This document shows, piece by piece, positions 1-7,949 of a stretch of DNA of 64,000 bases. The stretch spans positions 806,001-870,000 of the forward strand of contig NZ_JAZDDH010000001.1 of the NCBI RefSeq assembly GCF_037081715.1, given 5' to 3'. Numbering within the stretch: position 1 is the stretch's first letter; each line of letters opens with the position of its first letter. Both the position numbers and the translations under genes were made by a program. The stretch is from Halalkalicoccus sp. CG83 (GTDB lineage Archaea; Halobacteriota; Halobacteria; Halobacteriales; Halalkalicoccaceae). The notes under the pieces were generated by a model. That model worked only from the letters and a program-made list of their open reading frames with translations, was not told the origin of the DNA and did not search any database.

Positions 1-147
1 CGCCGCGGCTTCTGTACGTCCCCCGGCAGTGATAATGAGCAGCTCCCTCTCACGATCACGCCTCCAGATCCCTGTGAGTAGATGGTTAAGAGGCCCTACC
101 CTCTGTTCGAGAAACAAACACAAAGTAGTGAGCCAGGTGTATTGATT
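1..147. other. Left edge, no supported gene
   Basis: One forward frame is open from base 1 to a TAG at 88-90 and could be the last 29 codons of a gene lying outside the window, ending in PPDPCE, but nothing in it is recognisable. I see no other coding signal here. Confidence 0.25.
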
Positions 148-336
148 ATGACGATCTGCGGATATGTAACCCCATCTGGTCCCTGTGAGCACATAGTCGC
201 CGACGAGAATGATATCTGTTTCATGCACAGCGGTAACGGGACGCCACTAGGACATGGCGCGCCACCCGGCAATCAAAAATTCCGATTCTGCCATCGCCCG
301 CGCGTGAGCTGGACGGGTCTAGACCGTGTCAACTGA
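148..336 (+). pseudogene. Small Cys/His protein fragment
   Basis: A 62-residue product if read from ATG 148. The pattern CGY (residues 4-6), PC (12-13), CFMH (25-28) and then GHGAPPGN looks like the N-terminus of small haloarchaeal zinc-binding proteins of plasmids and proviruses, in which a CGY..C..C..H cluster precedes an HGAPxGN segment. After GNQ the residues become arginine-rich and unrelated, so this is probably a 5' fragment with a frameshifted or replaced tail. Family assignment rests on memory of the motif only; a short intact protein is the alternative. Confidence 0.35.
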
Positions 337-780
337 TCTCCCACTCGGATCGGAGAGGCGACGTGAGTCCAGACGTAGACAACAGGGACGCCCTATGACA
401 ACAGGCACATACGAATATCTTTTACTTGCCAGCGGAGGACCACCGAACTGATTCCAAGAGCGACCGCGAGCAGCCCCCGGCGGGAAGAAATCCAGACCGC
501 TAGCTGAGACGCGTTATTTGGTAGAAGAGTCTCTTTCTTAGAACTCCTCAATCAATCGGTGTGGCTACTCAGTGCTGAGGCCGGGTTCAGTATGATGGAA
601 CCACTGGACCGAGTTCGTCGGCATCAACAGCGATCTCGAATACGACTATACGTGGAGCGGCTTTGAGCTGGACGGTGCGAGTGACTGCGCAGTGGCGAAA
701 GAGTAGAAGAGACGCGGGTGCGGTCATTTACCACACCATGTTCATTCTCTCAGAGAGTTTCTCAGAGAGATACAGAAGTA
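337..780. other. Intergenic, remnant-like
   Basis: No gene with a credible start is visible. A forward open stretch at about 602-705 (reading NHWTEFVG, DYTWSGFEL, then DCAVAKE and TAG) has protein-like composition but no upstream start and a stop just before it, so it may be the 3' end of a deleted gene. The rest shows nothing. Confidence 0.3.
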
Positions 781-788
781 ATATTTAA
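781..788 (+). promoter_or_regulatory. TATA-like element
   Basis: The AT-rich octamer TATTTAAT lies 22 nt before ATG 811, the spacing expected for a leaderless haloarchaeal transcript. No Shine-Dalgarno sequence is seen between the two. Confidence 0.45.
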
Positions 789-810
789 TGGTAGTGATTC
801 CCGATAGGGT

Positions 811-1254
811 ATGCGACGCAGAACTTTCCTCGCTAGTACTGGGATTGCATCAATTACAGCTCTTGCTGGATGTTCGCTTGACCCGACCGATACCTACGAA
901 GGCAGCGACGATGGCGATATAGAGGAAAGCAGTGACGATACAGTTCAAAAGGGCGCTGATAACTCAGAAGCCGAGAGCGCTAATGAATCATCTCCTGATG
1001 AGGATGAAGACGCTCCGACCGACAACGATAGTGATGAGGAGAACAATGCAGACAGAGCTGAAGACGAAGACGATGCTTCGAAAAACTCAGACGACGAGCT
1101 CGACCTAATTGAAAACGAAGAGGAGAGTGAGGACCAGAGAAATGCCAGCGATAGTGATGAAGAGAGCAATGCAGACAGACTTGAAGACGGTACTCCGGAA
1201 AGCTCAGATGACGAGCTCGACCTAATTGAAAACGAAGAGGAGAGTGATGACTAG
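811..1254 (+). CDS. Tat lipoprotein, acidic repeats, early stop
   Basis: A 147-residue product. The N-terminus MRRRTFLASTG followed by a hydrophobic stretch and the lipobox LAGC (Cys21) marks a Tat-exported lipoprotein anchored outside the cell. The rest is nearly pure Asp/Glu/Ser/Asn with a duplicated unit (SDDELDLIENEEES twice, about 45 residues apart), so a flexible acidic stalk is more likely than an enzyme. The TAG at 1252-1254 sits exactly where the first repeat has CAG: DQRNAS in repeat one corresponds to D-stop-RNTS in repeat two. The same frame then stays open for 25 codons to a TAG at 1330-1332, so the gene is probably truncated by one C-to-T change. Function unknown. Confidence 0.75.
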   Translation: MRRRTFLASTGIASITALAGCSLDPTDTYEGSDDGDIEESSDDTVQKGADNSEAESANESSPDEDEDAPTDNDSDEENNADRAEDEDDASKNSDDELDLIENEEESEDQRNASDSDEESNADRLEDGTPESSDDELDLIENEEESDD

Positions 1255-1372
1255 AGAAATACTAGCGATAGTAATGTGGCAAGCGGTCACGAAAGTGGTA
1301 GTTTATCGGAATCAATCAACATTGAGGTGTAGTCCAAGGGAAAGTGGTTAGGAACCATCAAGTCGGATACGT

Positions 1373-1564
1373 CTACCAAGCACTGTCGACTTCATCTTGG
1401 GGATCGCGAAGCTGGGCTCTCAGACAAGTCGCACATACCCCCCCCCTCTGGTGAATAGATCTTTCCTTGATCCTGGAGTCGTTGTAGCTCTCCGTAATTT
1501 CCTCTCGCGAATAGCCCGCATTCGCAAGCAGTTCGATACCTGCTGAGTTGGAAACTCCACACAT
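1373..1564 (-). CDS. Small hypothetical protein
   Basis: 63 residues starting MCGVSNSAG, with a segment LLANAGYSREEI that could be a helix-turn-helix half and a CATC pair at residues 44-47. Length and composition are compatible with a small DNA-binding or metal-binding protein, but I do not recognise a family. It lies alone between a lipoprotein and a PH-like gene on the other strand. It could equally be a fragment of a longer regulator. Confidence 0.4.
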   Translation of the reverse strand: MCGVSNSAGIELLANAGYSREEITESYNDSRIKERSIHQRGGVCATCLRAQLRDPQDEVDSAW

Positions 1565-1672
1565 TATGAGATTTAGTGTCGTTTCACTTTTAATCAGAAC
1601 TCAAAAACTCGAATTCTTCTCAGAAGAACCTTCATCACTATTGTTTAGTCGATTCTACTTAGAAACACGTCT

Positions 1673-2107
1673 ATGACAGGATCTGTCTATTCCAGCGTCG
1701 ATGAGTTTGACGAGACAACTCGCTCGTTGCTTGAGGACCACCTCTCCGACGACGAGACGGTACTCCTTGGAATCGACTGTACAAGGGACCGATGGTGGAC
1801 TCTCTGGTATGGGAGAGCGCCTTCTCGGAAACTGCTTCTCACTAATCACCGAGTTATCGACGTCAAGTCCGGCAGATTCGATACGCAGTTCATGGCGTTC
1901 CGTCTTGAAGAGATGAATCCCCCGGTCTGTGAATTTCTGCTTCGAGGCAATTATCTCACGCTTCAGGGAAGCGATATCGAACGCCGATACCGGGTCAAAG
2001 GAGATGCTGGACGCGAATTTGCGTTTGCGGTCCGTGACCAACTCAAAGAACGACATTCCTCTTCAGAGACCTCCTGGCGTGCTAGATTGGAATTTGATCG
2101 TGGATGA
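1673..2107 (+). CDS. PH-like domain protein
   Basis: 144 residues, cytoplasmic, no signal peptide. The central segment KLLLTNHRVIDVKSG (about 50-64), then FRLEEMN, has the beta-strand pattern of bacterial and archaeal PH-like (bPH/YokE-type) domains, where LTNxRVI precedes a string of strands that describe how the domain was first aligned. The N-terminal 25 residues form an acidic helix (LLEDHLSDDETVLLG), also typical of this group. Role unknown; such domains bind lipids or proteins. ATG 1673 is the only sensible start, and the product is complete to TGA at 2105-2107. Confidence 0.6.
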   Translation: MTGSVYSSVDEFDETTRSLLEDHLSDDETVLLGIDCTRDRWWTLWYGRAPSRKLLLTNHRVIDVKSGRFDTQFMAFRLEEMNPPVCEFLLRGNYLTLQGSDIERRYRVKGDAGREFAFAVRDQLKERHSSSETSWRARLEFDRG

Positions 2108-2431
2108 GTCATCCTCAGTAGAGGGTCAGCCAATCATGTGTTGTTCTGGGTCAACTCTGCCGATACTGCCATCCAAGCCTGGCGCTTCGCCCCTCCTGAA
2201 CTATAAGGAACACAGGATCGGCGAGTCGCCTTGCGAGACACGGCTGAGCAAGTTGGCTGAGGAGTTGGGATTTCGCCGCAAGCGCCGTCGAAGCGGTTTC
2301 GGCGTGCGCACCGGGCCTTAGCTGAAAACGTGTTGGCCGTCATCCCACCGGAAAATGAGGATGAGTTCCAGCCATGTGTTGTGAATCCTGATCCTTCTGT
2401 CTCAACACCGCTATTTTCTTCTTCCGAGTGA
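2108..2431. other. Intergenic with degraded coding traces
   Basis: Short open stretches appear in several forward frames (for example LAENVLAVIPPENEDEF near 2319-2369) but are cut by stops and shifts and match nothing I know. It probably holds remnants that belong with the proteasome fragment just downstream. Confidence 0.3.
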
Positions 2432-2662
2432 GCCAAGATTCAGCCCCATCTTGAGGAAGAGTATCACCCAGATCTGACGCTTGGAGGTAGAATCGGCTTA
2501 GCGGTTCGAGTACTCGCCGCCGAAAGTGACGCTGCTCTCTCACCGGAGACTGTCGATGTAGCGACCATTGACACCGACTCCGAGCAGTACGAACCACTAG
2601 AGGACGACGCGCTCGCAGCGTACTTTGAAGACAACTCGACGGCTGACGAGGGCGGAATCTGA
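2432..2662 (+). pseudogene. psmA: Proteasome alpha subunit, 3' fragment
   Basis: An open forward frame with no start codon (the TGA at 2429-2431 closes it upstream) reads IQPHLEEEYHPDLTLGG, then LAVRVLAAESD, then PETVDVATIDTDSEQYEPL and an acidic tail ending TADEGGI-stop. This is the order seen in the last third of haloarchaeal 20S proteasome alpha subunits: the helix after the IQ..LEE segment, the helix with ALRxLA, the VATIDxxxxxF/YxxL strand and the acidic C-terminus. About 75 codons of a usual 240-260 survive. The N-terminal gate and core are absent, so it cannot make a functional subunit. The full gene is presumably elsewhere; this looks like a truncated extra copy. Confidence 0.7.
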
Positions 2663-2862
2663 TATTCATGGCATACTCGAACAGCACGAATCCCGGCCGT
2701 ATTGGCGGCGAACCCGGTGTCATCACTACTAGTCCCCTGCCTCCTTCAGTATCCTCGGCAAGAACTCAGGCTGACCGGGTCCATACGGTCGTTTGTGCGA
2801 ACCCACTACTGGCAGTAGCCTGCGCTCGGCTTTTGGTTTTCAGACTCCTATCCCATTATCTG

Positions 2863-3204
2863 GTGCGATGGTCTGCGGTCATTACCGAGTTCGTGGTAGG
2901 ATTACTCATTAGTGTACTCGGTCTTGCACTCCCAGTGATCGGACAGATTGGTGGCGGGTTGATCGGTGGATTCATCGCGGGATGGCTCGCTACCGGTGGA
3001 GTTGCGAACGGTGCATGGCATGGCTTGCTTGCGGGTGCCCTCGGTGGGATACTCCTCGCAGGGTTCATCGTGATCAGCACGACCGTTCTCGGCGTGACTG
3101 GTGTGATCGATCCGGTCACTGGCCTCCTCGGCGGCAGTGGGCTAGCCGCTGCCGTCCTGTTTTTCGCAATCCTTCTCGCGATCGGTGGTGTATTGAGGTC
3201 ATAG
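2863..3204 (+). CDS. Gly-rich membrane protein (DUF5518-like)
   Basis: About 113 residues if read from GTG 2863; ATG 2668 gives 178 residues, but the added 65 residues are unlike the rest and have no domain character. The product consists of four hydrophobic glycine-rich helices (FVVGLLISVLGLALPVIG, LIGGFIAGWLATGG, LLAGALGGILLAGFIV, LAAAVLFFAILLAIGG), the pattern of the small haloarchaeal membrane family DUF5518. Function unknown. It sits between a proteasome fragment and an oppositely oriented regulator. Confidence 0.6.
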   Translation: MRWSAVITEFVVGLLISVLGLALPVIGQIGGGLIGGFIAGWLATGGVANGAWHGLLAGALGGILLAGFIVISTTVLGVTGVIDPVTGLLGGSGLAAAVLFFAILLAIGGVLRS

Positions 3205-3257
3205 AAGAAGAACTCTATTATCATCAATCCGAAATCTATACATTTCGCGTCCCAGAA

Positions 3258-3557
3258 CTACGAGATGGTGGGAGCGTCAATTTTCATCATGTGAAGTCTA
3301 TCAATTGCTGCGGTGAGGTCGTCATTGAGCGTCGAGATGAACTCCTCAGCCTGATCGGTAGTAACGGCTCCTTGTGTTGTCGGTTTGATGAGATCTGCTT
3401 CTTCAAGCATCCGGAGCGAATAACGAACTTTGTGATGCGGATATTCGAGCTCGTTTGCTGTCTTGACGATACCGATCGGCTCGTTTGCGACGATTGTATT
3501 TAGAACTTGGAGGTGCCGACCCAGCACGTCAACCTCTTTTTCTAATTTGCCAATCAT
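3258..3557 (-). CDS. Winged-helix regulator
   Basis: 99 residues. An N-terminal coiled segment (KLEKEVDVLGRHLQVLNTI) precedes a winged-helix DNA-binding core in which PIGIVKTANELEYPHHKVRYSL is the helix-turn-helix and LEEADLIKPTTQGAVTT the recognition helix end and wing; the C-terminal helix probably dimerises. This is the layout of small haloarchaeal wHTH regulators. The target is unknown. It converges on the membrane protein gene. Confidence 0.7.
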   Translation of the reverse strand: MIGKLEKEVDVLGRHLQVLNTIVANEPIGIVKTANELEYPHHKVRYSLRMLEEADLIKPTTQGAVTTDQAEEFISTLNDDLTAAIDRLHMMKIDAPTIS

Positions 3558-4088
3558 GATGTGTGTTAGCTCCTCACACGCTTCAGTGTTTACTTTGCGC
3601 TGTCCTGAGTATCACAGCTGCTTTCGAAACACCCCTGTGCCAAAATACGTGAACTGGGACGCACACCGCCGTGAGATGTACCGTGCAGCTGATGGGCCCG
3701 AGCGGCCGCTCTGGCACGCCGAGCGGCGTAACATCACCACCTGCCGCTATGGCCCATCCCCTCTCCGCAGAGAGCAGCCGCTTGATTCAGGCGATGTCGC
3801 CAGATATCTGCATACGTGATGGGGAACCCACCCCGAGTAGAGTGGTCCTCCTGAAACTCAGCAGACGGCAGTAGGGTAGTACTGCCGGCTCTTTTCTATA
3901 CGCTGTCGTGCTACTTAGTCTCGCGCTTTGGTCTCAAAAGTGACAGTCTCAGCTTGTGTAGCACTTTGCCTGGTTAGGCGGCAGTGTTACACAAGGCCAA
4001 CGCCTGTACTGTTGAAATTGTGCCAGACATCCATGGTCGGATCAGAGTCCTAAGGAGATTTCCCGAGTCTTATCAGGATGGACGTGGA
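3558..4088. other. Intergenic, about 530 bp
   Basis: A forward open stretch at about 3640-3819 (KYVNWDAHRREMYRAADG) has no recognisable family. The bases at 3857-3877 read KLSRRQ and stop, the same hexapeptide as the Tat region of the next gene about 250 bp on, which could be the trace of a partial duplication. No promoter stands out. Confidence 0.25.
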
Positions 4089-4433
4089 ATGGAGTCCATG
4101 GACTCTTCCAAGAAACTCAGCAGACGACAGTTCGTTGGAGCAGCAGGCGCAGCAACGATGGTCGCGCTCGCGGGCTGTGGTGGAGGCGGCGAAGGCGGCG
4201 AAGGCGGCGAAGGCGCCGAAGACGGTGAAGACGGTGAAGAGAACGGAACCAACGAGACTGGCGGCAACGAGACCAACGAGACTGGCGGTCTCGACGACGA
4301 CAACGAGACTGGCGGTCTCGACGACGACAACGAGACTAACGAAACTGGCGGTCTCGGCGATGACAACGAGACTAACGAAACTGGCGGTCTCAACGAAACC
4401 AACGAGAGCGGTGGTTTCAACGAGTCGGACTAA
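4089..4433 (+). CDS. Tat lipoprotein with NETGG repeats
   Basis: 114 residues from ATG 4089 (ATG 4098 is also possible; upstream codons do not fit an n-region). The Tat motif SRRQFVG, a hydrophobic core and the lipobox LAGC give an exported lipid-anchored protein. After the Cys come GGGGEGGEGGEG and an acidic run, then tandem units of NET, NETNETGG and LDDDNETGG. I count 12 N-x-S/T sequons in the last 66 or so residues, so if it is glycosylated the outer part would be densely decorated. There is no folded domain; a surface stalk or glycan carrier is an inference. It neighbours an integrase remnant on the other strand. Confidence 0.75.
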   Translation: MESMDSSKKLSRRQFVGAAGAATMVALAGCGGGGEGGEGGEGAEDGEDGEENGTNETGGNETNETGGLDDDNETGGLDDDNETNETGGLGDDNETNETGGLNETNESGGFNESD

Positions 4434-4451
4434 TACGGACTCAGCCACTTT

Positions 4452-4775
4452 TTAGTCACGTGCGACGAGTTCGCTGACGCGAAGCCCCATGTCGGCGAGC
4501 AACGTGATGATCGTCTCGGTGTGTCGCTGGAGAAGTAGAGCCGAGTGGTCTGGTCCTTCAGTGCTGCCACAGATGGCCGTAGATCTGATCGGTCGTCTTC
4601 TACGCGCTCGATCGGTAGCGTCGGAGTTGGCGCGTCGTCGCGGGAGAGAGGTTGAGATAGGTGTCGCGCTTCGTCCCCTTCTGGATGCCGCCCGGAAGCG
4701 TTCGATCTGTTCCGGAATGAACCAGGTCTTGGCTTGTTTTTGAGTTGCCGGATTTCGTGAGGTGGTTTCAGTCAT
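4452..4775 (-). pseudogene. Tyrosine integrase N-terminal remnant
   Basis: The ends of this 107-codon frame are those of haloarchaeal XerC/D-like integrases: MTETTSRNPATQKQAKTWF with PEQIERFRAA at the start, and ETIITLLADMGLRVSELVA at the end, the segment that opens the catalytic domain (the ARG/TGLRxSEL box with the first catalytic Arg). The middle (about 33-82) is arginine/serine-rich and unlike the family, so this part is shifted or replaced, and everything after RVSELVARD (the other Arg, His and Tyr) is missing. It marks a former integrative element. No tRNA or att repeat is evident nearby. Confidence 0.65.
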
Positions 4776-4986
4776 CGGCTGGGTATATAAGCAATGTCGA
4801 AGCGACGAGTAATATAGCTTAGTGAGTTTCCGAGTTTAAAACCGGTAACTCGCCATAATTGGTGACAAGATGGTCTACTTTGAACAAGCGAAAGCCCCGT
4901 GCTCTCTAATGAAGATGCGCAACACGGCGAGACATGAATGCAGTTGAATCACGCCTACAACCATAACCCCGCAACTCAGCTCATCC

Positions 4987-5268
4987 TCACCCGCTAAAGG
5001 ACGTGTACTGATCTTCCCACTCACGACGGGCTTCGATCTCGCGGCGGCCCCGTTGTGTGAGCGTATAGGAATTGGTTCGGTTGTCATATTGACCTTTCTT
5101 GACGAGTCCCTTATCGACAAGCGTATCGAGATTCGGATAGAGGCGCCCGTGATGAACCTCCTTCTCGTAGTACTCTTCAAGGTCGTCCTTGATCGCAAGC
5201 CCATGCGGGTCATCTAAGCCGGCGATGACGTAGAGCGCGTCACGCTGAAACGCCGTCAGGTCTTCCAT
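4987..5268 (-). CDS. PadR-family transcriptional regulator
   Basis: 93 residues from the Met of MEDLTAFQRD (a Met three codons further up is possible). It is a winged-helix PadR protein: LTAFQRDALYVIAGLDDPHGLAIKDDLE is helices 1-2, HHGRLYPNLDTLVDKGLV the recognition helix with the family GRLYPxLxxLxxxGL signature, and KKGQYDNRTNSYTLTQRGRREI the wing and linker. Haloarchaeal PadR proteins usually act as local repressors; no partner gene is obvious here. A decayed homologue lies at 20443-20705. Confidence 0.85.
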   Translation of the reverse strand: MEDLTAFQRDALYVIAGLDDPHGLAIKDDLEEYYEKEVHHGRLYPNLDTLVDKGLVKKGQYDNRTNSYTLTQRGRREIEARREWEDQYTSFSG

Positions 5269-5277
5269 AATGAACAT

Positions 5278-5915
5278 ATTTCCCGGGATATCATTAGTTT
5301 TTGGTATATACTCCGCGGGTGCAGATGACTCTCACTGATGATCAACTCCCTATCTGAACTGTGCAGAGCGGTACCGGAGTGAGACTGGCCGGTAGCTGGC
5401 TGTCAGGTGGATGCTGATGAGCTCGTTGGGTTCGCCACCACTATCATCGCGGTGTCCATCCGGCTCACTCGTCGTTTCGACCCGCACCAGGAGAAACAAT
5501 TGGTGAGGCCTCTTCATGGACCACGCACGCGGCACCGGGCGTCGTGACTCGCTGGAGACAGCGAGTGCCATTTACGCAGGCGCGAGCACAGATCCACTCT
5601 CCCTGGATATTAGTTGGTGGATCAGTTCCCTCCTCACTCATGGGATGAATGTGGTTCAGTTTGAGACTGGACGCTCAGGAGCATAGTTATTCGCTTGCCT
5701 CGCTTCTCCGATGCATCCAGCGTCCTGATCGCCGGGTCTGACGAAGTTTTACGATCAAGACCCAGGTGACTGCTTGTAGCACTGATTCTGAAAGCCAGTA
5801 CTCATCCATTTCGGTTCCACTTGAAACGGAGGGGTCTGACGTGCGTCTGACGTACGGCTTGCCTACGTCTGACGGACAGCTGACCCAGGAATGACAACGA
5901 TTATTCAAATGAAAT
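5278..5915. other. Intergenic, about 640 bp, possible fragments
   Basis: Two reverse frames have protein-like parts: 5350-5571 (HQLFLLVRVETTSEPDG, then ISIHLTASYRP) and 5687-5908 (MDEYWLSESVLQAVTW). Neither matches a family I know and starts are poor, so I do not call genes. The bases just before the next gene carry several GTCTGACG-type repeats (5829-5880). Confidence 0.3.
5829..5882. repeat. GTCTGACG short repeats
   Basis: GTCTGACGTGCGTCTGACGT and, 13 bases later, CGTCTGACGGACAGCTGAC repeat a (G)TCTGAC core three to four times within about 55 bp, 35-90 bp before ATG 5916. They may be operator sites or just local duplication; a related half-site, GTCAGAC, occurs near 6382. Confidence 0.35.
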
Positions 5916-6290
5916 ATGGAGAGTAGACCAATCCTTAATAAATTGCCGGGAGTGAGCCAGGATGAAATGGGGAAGGAGGATTCCGTACCAGCGACGTCAG
6001 AGCTGTTCGAATCCTCTGAACGAGTTGCGCCTGAGACGATGCTTCCGCTGGGGGAGACGACCGATCTCGCGTTCGTCCTTTGCGCACCGGAGGATGAGAC
6101 AGTGATTGATGTCTGGAAGACGAGCGATGGGGCTCACTTCTGTTGTACGTCGGCAGCCTGTTACCGCCTGTCAGCAGGCGTTCCACCGCTGCTCAGACTC
6201 TTTCCGCTCCTCGATGCAGATTGGGAGGTGATCGACGGCGATACAGAGGCAGCTGTCCGGCGCTTGCAACTGATCGCTCGTCGTGACTGA
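5916..6290 (+). CDS. Hypothetical protein
   Basis: 124 residues, no signal peptide or membrane segment. The central part (LGETTDLAFVLCAPEDETVIDVWKTSDG, split by strands) and CCTSAACYRL suggest a small alpha/beta protein with three cysteines; the C-terminal part ends with an Arg-rich helix. I do not recognise the family. Repeats lie upstream. It is the longest plausible frame in this stretch, but its reality is not certain because neighbours are broken genes. Confidence 0.45.
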   Translation: MESRPILNKLPGVSQDEMGKEDSVPATSELFESSERVAPETMLPLGETTDLAFVLCAPEDETVIDVWKTSDGAHFCCTSAACYRLSAGVPPLLRLFPLLDADWEVIDGDTEAAVRRLQLIARRD

Positions 6291-6475
6291 GACCAGCGCA
6301 GTCCTCATCCTCTCTCACCGGACTCATAAATATCTCCACACGAAATGAGTCGCACACACGTCCGACGCACGTCGGCTTCAGGTCAGACACTGAGTATGTT
6401 AGTGGAGGGCTCGACAGACAACGTGGGGTCCCTCAGATCTGCATGCTCTGGAGATTCTACTAGAGTGCGTTCTGT

Positions 6476-6736
6476 ATGATCAAGTCGCAGCTGGATGCGC
6501 CACAGTTGACGAACCTGCTGTTCCTCTTTATGTGGATGATGCTCGCCGACGGGGAGTTGACGACCAATCAGGACCGGGCACGGTTCAGTGCTCGCGATGT
6601 TCGCGATTATACCGAGAAGGCTCCTGCTGGGCTCGTTATCGATAGTCAGACGATTACGAAGGTGCTCACTGCTGCGGAAGGAACGAAGCCTCACACCCAG
6701 GGAGGTCGTGCCACTGTATGTCGCCACCGTTGTTGA
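6476..6736 (+). CDS. Doubtful hypothetical protein
   Basis: 86 codons starting MIKSQLDAPQLTNLLFLFMWMMLADGE and continuing through RDVRDYTEKAPAGLVIDS. The first half has helix-forming composition, while the last 20 residues (PHTQGGRATVCRHRC) look out of frame. It may be a fragment of a transposase or regulator. I see no promoter. Low confidence that it is expressed. Confidence 0.25.
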   Translation: MIKSQLDAPQLTNLLFLFMWMMLADGELTTNQDRARFSARDVRDYTEKAPAGLVIDSQTITKVLTAAEGTKPHTQGGRATVCRHRC

Positions 6737-6783
6737 CGCCTCGAAGAACGTGCCCAGACTCATCCACCACGTAGAGAGTCTCC

Positions 6784-6922
6784 TTACTGGCCTCCCCGAA
6801 TCACTGGCTCACCCACGTACTGCTCAATCTGACTGAGCGTCTCAGTCGATCCAATCACGAGAAGAACAACGCCCGCAAGGAGACCTGCGACAGTTATGTA
6901 TTTCTGAGTATATACTGATATA
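6784..6922 (-). pseudogene. Membrane-protein C-terminal remnant
   Basis: A reverse frame without any start codon reads TVAGLLAGVVLLVIG (one membrane helix), then SQIEQYVGEPVIRGG and stop at 6784-6786. It looks like the last transmembrane helix and tail of a deleted membrane protein, abutting the start of the DHH gene on the opposite strand. Confidence 0.3.
6909..6922 (+). promoter_or_regulatory. TATA-like element of DHH gene
   Basis: AT-rich sequence TATATACTGATATA ends 8 nt before ATG 6930; its left half is about 20 nt from the ATG, so a leaderless start is plausible. Confidence 0.35.
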
Positions 6923-6929
6923 CCGAATA

Positions 6930-7949
6930 ATGAGCAAGGAGCACTAGCTCCACGAACTCCTCGCCGAAGGCAGCGAACTCGACATCGTCTGTCATAACAA
7001 CCCCGATCCGGATTGTCTCGCGAGCGCGCTTGCAGTGGGGCGGATTGCGGCTGTGGCCGGTATCGACGAGCGCCACATCCTCTACAGCGGAGATATTTCT
7101 CATCAACAGAACCGGGCGTTCGTCAATCTGCTCGATATTGGCCTCAAATCGTTCGAACCCCCAACTCTCCAGGACCGGCCCGCGGATTTGTTGCTTGCAT
7201 TCGTCGATCATTCGGTTCCAGGCGCGAACAACCAGGTTCCTGAGGGGACGCCCGTGGATATCGTGATCGACCACCATCCTGCCGAGAACATCGAGGCCCG
7301 GTTCGTCGATCACCGTGAGGAGATCGGAGCAGCTGCAACGATTCTCACCCAGTACGTTCGCACTCTCGACATCGACCCTGACTCCGTACTTGCAACAGCA
7401 CTCCTATTTGCCATCCGTCGTGAGACCCTCAACTTCCTTCGCGGCGTGACCCGCGAGGAATACGACGCGGCGGGATACCTTCACGACCACATGGATCGCG
7501 ACCTGCTTCGACAGCTTTCGACACCATCAATTACCGGAGCGACCCTCGACGCTATCGCGACTGCTATCGATAACCGCACGACGAGATCGGCGGTGCTCAT
7601 CTCTCATATCGGTCGGACGACCGAACGGGATGCAGTCCCGCAGGCAGCCGGTTATCTTGCAACACTAGAAGGCGTCGAAACGGTCATCGTCTTTGGGATC
7701 GTCCACGAAGCCATTCACCTCAGTGCCCGGTCGCCAGATCCACGAATTCACGTCGGTAACGTGCTCAGAACGACGTTCGAAGACGTCGGGAGTGGCGGTG
7801 GCCACCACGATGTTGCGGGCGGTGAAATCCCGCTTGGCATCTTTGCCGACTACACGACTGACGACGACCAGTTACTGACCATCGTCGAACGGGTCATTAC
7901 CGGTCGTCTCTTTTCGGAACTCGATCTTACCGACGAGTCGTCAGGATGA
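6930..7949 (+). pseudogene. DHH phosphoesterase, in-frame TAG at codon 6
   Basis: The frame from ATG 6930 reads MSKEH, TAG (6945-6947), then LHELLAEGSELDIVCHNNPDPDC on into a 304-codon open frame. The DHH-family motif I (HNNPDPDCLASALA) lies between the TAG and the next possible start (GTG 7032 or later), so any product starting downstream lacks the metal-binding DxD. Motif III DHH (VIDHHPAEN, near codon 115), and the DHHA1-like GGGHHDVAGGEIP near the C-terminus, are intact. The family hydrolyses phosphodiesters such as cyclic dinucleotides or short oligonucleotides (NrnA/RecJ-like), using Mn. The rest of the frame is free of damage, so the mutation is recent, or the TAG is read through, or there is an unusual start. 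Confidence 0.75.

Noticed and set aside
6945-6947. Pyrrolysine or other recoded amber in the DHH gene.
   Set aside because: There is no supporting tRNA or synthetase in the window, and a single nonsense change explains the data more simply, so recoding is only listed as an alternative.
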